From Thermoplasmata archaeon (lineage in GTDB: Archaea > Thermoplasmatota > Thermoplasmata > Lutacidiplasmatales > UBA184), in NCBI GenBank assembly GCA_021806135.1, contig JAJZYB010000019.1, forward strand, positions 1 to 34,939: 34,939 nucleotides of DNA, written 5' to 3'. Below, piece after piece: positions 29,416 to 34,939 of this stretch. Position 1 is the first letter of the stretch. Each line of letters starts with the position of its first letter. The position numbers and the translations under genes were made by a program. The notes beneath the pieces are model-generated. The model saw nothing but the letters and a program-made list of their open reading frames with translations. It made no database searches and was not told where the DNA came from.

Positions 29416-30381
29416 TCAGCCGGTCGGGCGGGCCCCGGGAGACGCGCCTTCCTGCTCCGCGAGCCAACGCTCCGCGTCGATGGCCGCCATGCATCCGGAA
29501 CCGGCGGCGGTGACCGCCTGCCGGTACCGGTGATCGAACACGTCCCCGCAGGCGAAGACCCCCTCCACGCTCGTCCGGGTCCCCTCCTGGACCTTGAGGT
29601 ACCCGGTCGGGTGGAGGTCGAGGGCCCCTTGGAAGGCCTCCGTGCTCGGCGTATGGCCGATGGCCACGAAGAGGCCCTGGCAGGGAAAGAGGGTCTCCTC
29701 GTTGGTCTGCACGTCCCGTAAGCGGACCCCGGTCACCGTCTGGTCCCCGACGACCTCGGTGACCACCGTGTTCAGGCGGAGGGAGATCTTGGGGTTCTGC
29801 CGGGCCCGCCCCTCCATCACCCGGCTCGCCCGGTACCGGTCCCGACGGTGGACCACCGTCACCCGGCTGGCGAAGTTCGTCAGGAAGAGCGCCTCCTCCA
29901 TGGCCGTGTCCCCGCCGCCCACCACCACGAGCTCCTTGCCCTTGAAGAAGAACCCATCGCAGGTGGCGCAGGCGCTGACCCCGTGCCCCCGGAGCTTCTC
30001 CTCCCCGGGGATCCCCAGCCACCGGGCGTTCGCCCCGGTGGCCACGATCACGGCGTCGGCCACGACGGTGGTCCCTCCCCCGGTGAAGAGCTGGAAGGGG
30101 CGCGCTCGGAAGTCGACCCGGGTGACGTTCTCGTCGCGCATGGCGGCACCGAAACGCTCCGCCTGCTCCCGGAAGAGCGCCATGAGCTCTGGCCCCTGGA
30201 TCCCTTTGGGGAACCCGGGGTAGTTCTCCACGTCCGTGGTGGTCATGAGCTGGCCCCCCGCAGGAACGCCGGTGAGGACCAGCGGTTTGAGCTCCGCCCG
30301 GGCGGCGTACAGCGCGGCGGTGAGCCCTGCCGGGCCGCTCCCGACGATGGCAAGCTTCACCCGGAGCGAGGGACCGGTCAC
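29416..30381 (-). CDS. trxB: Thioredoxin reductase-like flavoprotein
   Basis: 321 residues from the GTG at 30381, which overlaps the flavin reductase stop as GTGA. FAD site [32 protein letters not shown], the redox-active pair C138-ATC-141 (SACATCDG), NAD(P)H site [16 protein letters not shown] followed by HRRDRYRAS, and the second FAD site VFACGDVFD are all in order. It reduces thioredoxin or another small dithiol partner. The RR after the second site (HRRDRYRAS) fits NADPH use. No thioredoxin is next to it; the upstream gene is a flavin reductase-like protein. Length and order are normal. Confidence 0.93.
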   Translation of the reverse strand: MTGPSLRVKLAIVGSGPAGLTAALYAARAELKPLVLTGVPAGGQLMTTTDVENYPGFPKGIQGPELMALFREQAERFGAAMRDENVTRVDFRARPFQLFTGGGTTVVADAVIVATGANARWLGIPGEEKLRGHGVSACATCDGFFFKGKELVVVGGGDTAMEEALFLTNFASRVTVVHRRDRYRASRVMEGRARQNPKISLRLNTVVTEVVGDQTVTGVRLRDVQTNEETLFPCQGLFVAIGHTPSTEAFQGALDLHPTGYLKVQEGTRTSVEGVFACGDVFDHRYRQAVTAAGSGCMAAIDAERWLAEQEGASPGARPTG

Positions 30382-30995
30382 GGGGCCCCCTCGCGCAGGG
30401 CCCCCGGAGCGCCGAGCCGCCCCGTGCTCTCCCGGAGCCCCCAATAGTCCCGGTCCCAGTAGACCAGCGGCTTGCCCGGCCGTCCGCCGTGGACCGTGAC
30501 CACCCGGCCCAAGAAGAGGTAGTGGTCACCAACGGGGACCTTGGCCTCGGTCCGACATTCCAAGGTCCCGAGCGTCCCTTGGAGGAGCGGTACCCCTCCC
30601 ATCCCCCGTTCCAGGGAGAGCCCTTCGAACTTCTGCTCCGGGGGGATCCGGTCCGCAAACCGGATGGAGAGCTCCCGCTGCTCCTCCCGGAGCAGGTTAA
30701 CGGCGAAGGACCCGGACCGCTCCACCAGGGGGGTCGTGTCGGCCGACAGGGCGAGCGAGACCACCACCATGGCCGGGTCCAGGGTCACGGAGAAGAAGGC
30801 GCTCACCGTCATCCCTCCGTCCTGTTCGCCGGCCCGGCTGGTGACCACGGTCACCCCGGAGGCGAAGGCCGCCATGAGGTCCCGGAAAGCCTCCTCGGAG
30901 GGGCTGGTGGTCACGGTCGGAGACCCCGTAAGCGCCTGGGTGGCCGGCGAGGGTCCCGGGAGGGTCGTGTGACGGCGGCGGGGTCCTCCCACCAT
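30378..30995 (-). CDS. Flavin reductase-like FMN-binding protein
   Basis: 205 residues. The DIM6/NTAB-type fold is visible: [45 protein letters not shown], then [17 protein letters not shown] and [14 protein letters not shown]. The TVSAF(F)S and DP patterns are typical of the FMN-binding loop. It is similar to NADH:FMN reductases of two-component monooxygenases. The first 25 residues are a Pro/Gly/Thr-rich leader, so the true start may be a later codon; the ATG at 30995 is 41 bases from the TATA element at 31031-31040. Translationally coupled to the thioredoxin reductase gene, suggesting a shared redox role. Confidence 0.85.
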   Translation of the reverse strand: MVGGPRRRHTTLPGPSPATQALTGSPTVTTSPSEEAFRDLMAAFASGVTVVTSRAGEQDGGMTVSAFFSVTLDPAMVVVSLALSADTTPLVERSGSFAVNLLREEQRELSIRFADRIPPEQKFEGLSLERGMGGVPLLQGTLGTLECRTEAKVPVGDHYLFLGRVVTVHGGRPGKPLVYWDRDYWGLRESTGRLGAPGALREGAP

Positions 30996-31030
30996 GTTCC
31001 TCTCATCCCAGTTCCTACGGACCCGTCGGG

Positions 31031-31040
31031 GGTATAAAGC
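31031..31040 (-). promoter_or_regulatory. TATA element of the flavin reductase operon
   Basis: GGTATAAAGC on the plus strand (GCTTTATACC on the minus) is close to the archaeal consensus. Its centre is about 41 bases before the ATG at 30995. A second AT patch, CCATAAC at 31084-31090, is centred 28 bases before the plus-strand gene at 31115, so the divergent gap holds two separate promoters. Confidence 0.6.
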
Positions 31041-31114
31041 GGGCGAGACCCCTCTCCTCGTCGAGGCCTGGCAAGGGCCGGCTCCATAACCCCTTGCCCC
31101 CCCCCTTAGACCTC

Positions 31115-32827
31115 ATGCACGGCACCCCGGCGACCCCTGCCCAGAACCTTCGCTGGTGGTCCTGGGGGGAGATGGGTCGGGGACTTCCCCCGGAGCAGGT
31201 CCAACGGGTGAAGGACTACCTCCTCGTTCGGCTCGGAGCTCCCCCGGAGGGGGAGGCCCCGGTCCCCACCTCCGCCCTGAAGTTACCTCCTGGCCGTCTC
31301 ACCCCGGACGACGTCACGGGGCTCCGGGCTCTCCTCTCCCTGGGGGCGGTGAGCGTGGAGGCCGAGGAACGTCTCGTGCACTCCTACGGTCGCAGCTACC
31401 AGGACCTCCTCTCCCTCCGGTCGGGTCGGCTCCACGCCCTCACCGACGGGGTCGTCCATCCCGCCAGCGCGGAGGAGGTGGCCCAGGTCCTGCGATTCGC
31501 GGAGGAAAGGGACCTCGCCGTGGTCCCTTTCGGGGGAGGGACCTCCCTGGTCGGGGGGGTGGATCCCCTCCCGGGAGCCCACCGAGCGGTCCTTGCCCTC
31601 TCCCTGGAACGCATGGTGGACCCGCTCGCCTTGGACGAGGTCGGCCGGTTGGCCCGCTTCCAGGCCGGGATCCGGGGACCGGAGCTCGAGCGTTACCTGA
31701 GCGAACGGGGCTTCACCCTGGGACACTTCCCGCAATCCTTCGAGCGATCGACCATCGGGGGTTGGGTGTCCACCCGGAGCTCCGGGGAAGCGGTCCGCCG
31801 CGAAGGCGAGCTGTCCCAATGGCTCCGGGGGGTCACGGTGGTCACCCCCCGGGGCATCCTCCGGTTCGAAGAACCCCTCCCGGAGGCCGCGGGACCGGAT
31901 CCCTTTGCCCTCTTCCCGGGCAGCGAAGGGAGCCTCGGGGTCATCGTCGAGGTGACGGTGGCCGTCCGGAGGAAGCCGGAGGAGACGCTCTATCGGGGAA
32001 CGCTCTTTCCGAACTGGGAGGCCGGCGTGGAGGCCGGGCGGGAACTGGCCCAGGGACATCTTCCCCCGTTCCTGTTCCGGCTCACGGACAGCGAGGGGAC
32101 GGCGCTCACGTTGGAAGGTCGGGGCCCCGGTCCCGGGCTCTCCGGTCGCGTCCGGGAACGCATCGAACCGCGGTATCTGGAGTTCAAACACTTCGACCCG
32201 GGGACCATGTGCCTGGCCCTGCAGGGCTGGGAGGGGACGCCGGAGGAGGTCTCCCTGTCGGAGCGAGAGGCCCGGCGGGTGACCCGGGAGCACGGCGGCA
32301 TGGACCTGGGGCGGGCCTTTACCGAGTTCTGGCGCCGGGAACGCTTCGCCTTCCCCCACCTCCGGGACGATCTCGTGGAGGCCGGCTGGATGGTGGAGAC
32401 CTTCGAGACGGCAGCCGCCTGGTCGGAGGTCACCGGGGTGGCGCTGGGGGTACGGCAGGCGCTGGAGGAGCGGGCCCGGGCCGGTCGATGGGCCCTCCTG
32501 GTGGCCACGCACCTCTCCCACGTCACCGTGACCGGGGCGGTCCTGAACTTCCAGTTGATCGCGCCCCGGGACCCGGAAGATGCTCCCGGGCAGGCCCAGG
32601 CGCTGGTCCAGGCGGGCCTGGAGGCCGTGATGAAGGCCGGGGGCAAGTTCAGTCACCACCTGGGGGTGGGCCGGGACCGCCTCAACCTGTTGGCCAGCCA
32701 ACGCTCCCCGGTCGAAACGACGCTCCTCGCGAGCCTCAAGAGGGCGCTGGACCCCCGAGGGGTCCTGAACCCCGGCAAGACCCTGTCCCTGGAGGAGGGG
32801 CCCTCCAACCCTCCCAAGGGGCAGTGA
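31115..32827 (+). CDS. Alkylglycerone-phosphate synthase-like FAD-binding oxidase
   Basis: 570 residues from the ATG at 31115, 28 bases after a TATA-like CCATAAC. The N-terminal RWWSWGE is characteristic of alkyl-dihydroxyacetone-phosphate synthases (AGPS). The FAD_binding_4 domain has PFGGGTSLVGGV (138-149), QSFERSTIGGWVSTRSSGE and FPGSEGSLGVI. The C-terminal FAD-oxidase part has WMVETFETAAAW, SHHLGVGRDR (H514, H515) and LDPRGVLNPGK. AGPS has HHHG where this has HHLG. The eukaryotic and bacterial enzyme makes ether bonds on glycerol lipids. Archaea use a different route, so the substrate here may differ; D-lactate/glycolate-oxidase-like activity is the alternative. Confidence 0.8.
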   Translation: MHGTPATPAQNLRWWSWGEMGRGLPPEQVQRVKDYLLVRLGAPPEGEAPVPTSALKLPPGRLTPDDVTGLRALLSLGAVSVEAEERLVHSYGRSYQDLLSLRSGRLHALTDGVVHPASAEEVAQVLRFAEERDLAVVPFGGGTSLVGGVDPLPGAHRAVLALSLERMVDPLALDEVGRLARFQAGIRGPELERYLSERGFTLGHFPQSFERSTIGGWVSTRSSGEAVRREGELSQWLRGVTVVTPRGILRFEEPLPEAAGPDPFALFPGSEGSLGVIVEVTVAVRRKPEETLYRGTLFPNWEAGVEAGRELAQGHLPPFLFRLTDSEGTALTLEGRGPGPGLSGRVRERIEPRYLEFKHFDPGTMCLALQGWEGTPEEVSLSEREARRVTREHGGMDLGRAFTEFWRRERFAFPHLRDDLVEAGWMVETFETAAAWSEVTGVALGVRQALEERARAGRWALLVATHLSHVTVTGAVLNFQLIAPRDPEDAPGQAQALVQAGLEAVMKAGGKFSHHLGVGRDRLNLLASQRSPVETTLLASLKRALDPRGVLNPGKTLSLEEGPSNPPKGQ

Positions 32828-32870
32828 CCCGGCAAAGCATTTTTCTCCTCCAAGAGGGCTGGAGGACCAG

Positions 32871-33827
32871 ATGACTGGTTGGGAGGCCGTGGTCCCGTAC
32901 GAAGGGAACAGCCCCTACTGCTATTCGAGCGCCTTGAGGATGTGCCTGGAGACCTGGAGGGCCTCCGAGTCTCCCTGGCCCTCGGTGGGGTTCCTCGAGT
33001 CCCTTTCCACCATGCCCTTCGGGGTCTTCCTCCATCCTTCGCCGGAAGGTCCCAAGCTCTTCTTCAGCCCATTGAGCGTGGACCCTGACCTCGGGCTCGA
33101 GCGGACCGTGGACTCCCTGGCGGCGCGCTGGCGGACCGAGCACCCGCCCGGTCCCGTGCAGGCCCGGGGCCTCCTGCGCCGGGCGCTGGAGGAGGGACCG
33201 GTCCTCGCCGGCCCGCTCGACAAGTCCAGTCTTCCGTACCATCCCGGACACGAGCACCTTCGTGGAGTGGACCACTACGTGGTGATCACGGGTCTGGAAG
33301 GGGACCGGATCCGGATCCAGGACCCGGGAGGATACCCGGAGATGGTCCTCCCCCAGGGCACTTTCTTCGAGGCCTGGCGGGGGGAGGGGATCCCCTTCCC
33401 CCATCATCCGTACACCTTCCGCTGGGAGCTACGACGCACCCTGGTGCCGAGCCCGGAGGAGATCTTCCAGCGGGCGCTGCCCCGGATCGTGGAGACCGTG
33501 CGCATGGACCCGGGCGGGCAAGCGGTGCCGGTGGGTCCCCGGGCGATCCGGGAGGCCGCGGAGGCATTCCGGGGGCCTGTTTCCGCTGAGATGTCCCGGT
33601 TCCACGCCCGATTCTCCTTCCCGTTGGGGGCTCGACGCAGCGCGGATGCCGCCGTCTTCCTCCGGCGCTTCGGGTTGTGCCCGGCCGCCGACCTCCTCGG
33701 GGAGAAGGCCCGTCTCCTCGGGGAGGCGGTCTATGCGCTCTCCCTCTCCGACGGCCCGGCGGTGGCCCGGACCCTGGACCTTCTCTCCGGGGTGGAGGAG
33801 AGGATCCGGACCACCCTCTCCGGCTGA
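32871..33827 (+). CDS. C39/BtrH-like papain-fold protein
   Basis: 318 residues. The first half has a possible papain-type triad: C17 (NSPYCYSSALRMCLE), H135 (VDHYVVITGLEGDRIRI) and D151 (IQDPGGYPE), the arrangement of BtrH-N and C39-like peptidases. The G-x-D-H-Y-V-V-I pattern is strong. BtrH transfers an acyl group in butirosin biosynthesis; C39 peptidases cleave leader peptides. The second half (about 200-318) is helical with no domain I know. It follows the alkylglycerone-phosphate synthase-like gene with its own TATA-like stretch (GCATTTTTC), centred 29 bases upstream, so it may be separately transcribed. Function is uncertain. Confidence 0.75.
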   Translation: MTGWEAVVPYEGNSPYCYSSALRMCLETWRASESPWPSVGFLESLSTMPFGVFLHPSPEGPKLFFSPLSVDPDLGLERTVDSLAARWRTEHPPGPVQARGLLRRALEEGPVLAGPLDKSSLPYHPGHEHLRGVDHYVVITGLEGDRIRIQDPGGYPEMVLPQGTFFEAWRGEGIPFPHHPYTFRWELRRTLVPSPEEIFQRALPRIVETVRMDPGGQAVPVGPRAIREAAEAFRGPVSAEMSRFHARFSFPLGARRSADAAVFLRRFGLCPAADLLGEKARLLGEAVYALSLSDGPAVARTLDLLSGVEERIRTTLSG

Positions 33828-33845
33828 ATGCCTGGGGGCATCCCG

Positions 33846-34796
33846 CTAGGCCATCCGGAAGACCGGCGACGACGACCGGTCCGAACGGAACGCGAACGCC
33901 AGGTTCTCGGTGTTGCGTCCCCAGCCGAAGTGCCCCTTCCGGTCCAGGGCGATGAGCCCGGCGGTTCCCCGGGGCAGGGGACGGAGCGCCCGGCGCACGG
34001 CCTGGTCGAGCGTGAGCCCCGAGGTCCGGAGCGTCTCGGCGACCGATCGGGCGAGGGTGTGCCGGATGATCACCTCCCCCGTGCCGGTGCAAGAGACGCC
34101 CACGGTTCGGTCCGCGTACGTCCCGCACCCAGGGAGACAGCTGTCGGAGACCCGTCCCTCCATCTTGAGGGTGATCCCGCCGGTGGACGTCCCCGCGGTG
34201 AGCCTCCCCTGGGCGTCGAGGGCGACGGCCCCCACCGTCCCATGGAGCAGTTCCGGGTGCTCCGAGACCAAGGACTGCAGCCGGGGCCACCAATCCGGTC
34301 GGGCGGGGTCCATGGGGTCTCGGTCGTTGGCCTTCCCACGGGAGGCCACGGAGGCCTCCAGCCGGCGGCGGAGGTCCTGGTAGACCGCCACGCGGCGGGG
34401 GGGGCGTATCCGGACCGGAGGGAAGCCCAGGGCCCGGGCGAACCGGTCCGCTCCCGGACCGGCGAGAAGGACGTGGGGGGTCTTTTCCATGACCTGGCGC
34501 GCCACCGCGATGGGGTGGGCGGTCCGGGTGAGCCCGGCCACCGCACCCACCTCCAGCTCATGGGTCATGAGGGCGGCGTCCATCTCCACCCGGCCCTTCA
34601 GGTTGAGCACCGACCCCAGTCCTGCGTCGAAGATCCCGGAACCCTCCATGCTCTGGATGGCCGCCTCCACGGCATCGGTGGCGTGGTCCATCCGGGACCA
34701 GCCGGATTCCAGGGCGGCCCGGAGGCCCCGTTCGACCTCGGGAGCACGGGACGAGGGGATCGAACCGGCGCCGCCGTGGAGGATCAGACGCTGCAT
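33846..34796 (-). CDS. Ntn-type asparaginase / isoaspartyl peptidase
   Basis: 316 residues from the ATG at 34796; a GGCTTATGC element is centred 27 bases upstream, so it is leaderless. Earlier in-frame codons to 34868 are 5' of the promoter. The opening LILHGGAGSIP and DAVEAAIQSMEGSGIFDAGLGSVLN are the alpha-subunit signature. Autocleavage should occur before T187 in HGTVGAVALD, releasing the nucleophilic Thr, followed by TSTGGITLKMEGRVSDS...GCGTYAD and CTGTGE. It hydrolyses L-asparagine or beta-aspartyl peptides in the cytoplasm. SDSCLPGCG replaces the usual GDSPLIGAG, a modest variation near the substrate loop. Confidence 0.92.
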   Translation of the reverse strand: MQRLILHGGAGSIPSSRAPEVERGLRAALESGWSRMDHATDAVEAAIQSMEGSGIFDAGLGSVLNLKGRVEMDAALMTHELEVGAVAGLTRTAHPIAVARQVMEKTPHVLLAGPGADRFARALGFPPVRIRPPRRVAVYQDLRRRLEASVASRGKANDRDPMDPARPDWWPRLQSLVSEHPELLHGTVGAVALDAQGRLTAGTSTGGITLKMEGRVSDSCLPGCGTYADRTVGVSCTGTGEVIIRHTLARSVAETLRTSGLTLDQAVRRALRPLPRGTAGLIALDRKGHFGWGRNTENLAFAFRSDRSSSPVFRMA

Positions 34797-34873
34797 ACCC
34801 TGGCGGAATCCCTCCAAGGCATAAGCCTCCCCACGCGGGGGGGGGTTCTGAACTGTTAGGGCGCACATAGCGT

Positions 34874-34880
34874 CTTATAG
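34874..34880 (+). promoter_or_regulatory. TATA element of the recombinase gene at the right edge
   Basis: CTTATAG is centred 26 bases before the ATG at 34903, consistent with a leaderless start there; the in-frame ATG at 34891 would be too close. Confidence 0.45.
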
Positions 34881-34890
34881 CGACTTGTAT

Positions 34891-34939
34891 ATGCCACAAC
34901 CGATGAAACTCGTAGAGTGGGCACGGCAAGCCGGGGTGC
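34891..34939 (+). CDS. N-terminus of an IS607-type serine recombinase (cut by window edge)
   Basis: Only 16 codons are in the window: MPQPMKLVEWARQAGV. MKLVEWARQAGV is the start of the MerR-like DNA-binding domain that opens IS607-family serine recombinases (consensus MKLSEWAKxxGISYKTA). The TATA element favours the second ATG (34903). In IS607 elements the recombinase is followed by tnpB, which would lie beyond the edge. The match is short but distinctive. Whether the gene is intact cannot be seen. Confidence 0.65.
   Translation, partial: MPQPMKLVEWARQAGV

Noticed and set aside
1-34939. CRISPR array or cas genes
   Set aside because: No regularly spaced direct repeats and no cas motifs seen. 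TnpB is the only RNA-guided nuclease-type protein here.

Overview
The window looks like chromosomal DNA of an uncultured, very GC-rich archaeon. The gene content is archaeal: ribosomal protein L40e, archease, the KEOPS subunit Pcc1, a geranylgeranyl reductase with its own ferredoxin, archaeal-type IleRS and an AMMECR1 protein. Many start codons lie about 26-38 bases from a short AT-rich TATA-like element with little or no Shine-Dalgarno leader, which is typical of leaderless archaeal transcription. Genes inside operons instead use 4-base ATGA/GTGA overlaps. My best guess is a high-GC Thermoplasmata-like lineage, but that is inference from gene content and style only.

Layout. 1-417 is a decayed insertion element: the tail of a possible IS607-type recombinase, then an internally deleted TnpB. 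648-2144 is a RecA/KaiC-like ATPase. 2226-3850 is a divergent pair, a sugar GHMP kinase and a two-helix membrane protein, with both starts 36 bases from one TATA element. 3909-5940 is a GNAT acyltransferase plus an enolase-superfamily N-acylamino-acid racemase/OSBS, which suggests D/L amino acid interconversion. 5975-10214 is a tight five-gene membrane operon (DUF4129, small membrane protein, MoxR, DUF58, polytopic protein). 10432-11046 is an unknown membrane protein. 11106-12500 is a DtxR-type regulator with a NicO-like metal transporter. About 12590-13960 is an intact TnpB-only IS605/IS1341-type element flanked by matching palindromes.

14277-18940 carries a small membrane protein, serA plus a class V aminotransferase (serine synthesis), archease, a GT2 glycosyltransferase, L40e and AMMECR1. 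19315-19971 is a membrane-anchored cupredoxin with an unusual Cys cluster. It is followed by about 570 bases without a gene that contain several hairpins. 20544-24201 holds a VOC protein and IleRS (HLGS in place of HIGH). 24420-26026 is a CoA-binding protein and a CPBP protease fused to a zinc ribbon. 26078-29332 is an operon read leftward: ferredoxin, geranylgeranyl reductase, DUF1028, Pcc1, membrane protein. 29416-30995 is flavin reductase plus thioredoxin reductase. 31115-34796 carries an alkyl-DHAP-synthase-like flavoenzyme, a C39/BtrH-like cysteine protein and an Ntn-type asparaginase. At 34891 the N-terminus of an IS607-type serine recombinase runs off the right edge.

Nothing here is a clear defence island or CRISPR locus. 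The best leads are the conserved-structure ends of the TnpB element, the deleted TnpB, the ferredoxin-GGR-DUF1028-Pcc1 operon, the MoxR membrane cluster with a sequon-rich linker, the metal-regulator operon with a palindrome over its promoter, the three shared divergent promoters, the altered IleRS signature and the alkyl-DHAP-synthase-like enzyme in an archaeon.
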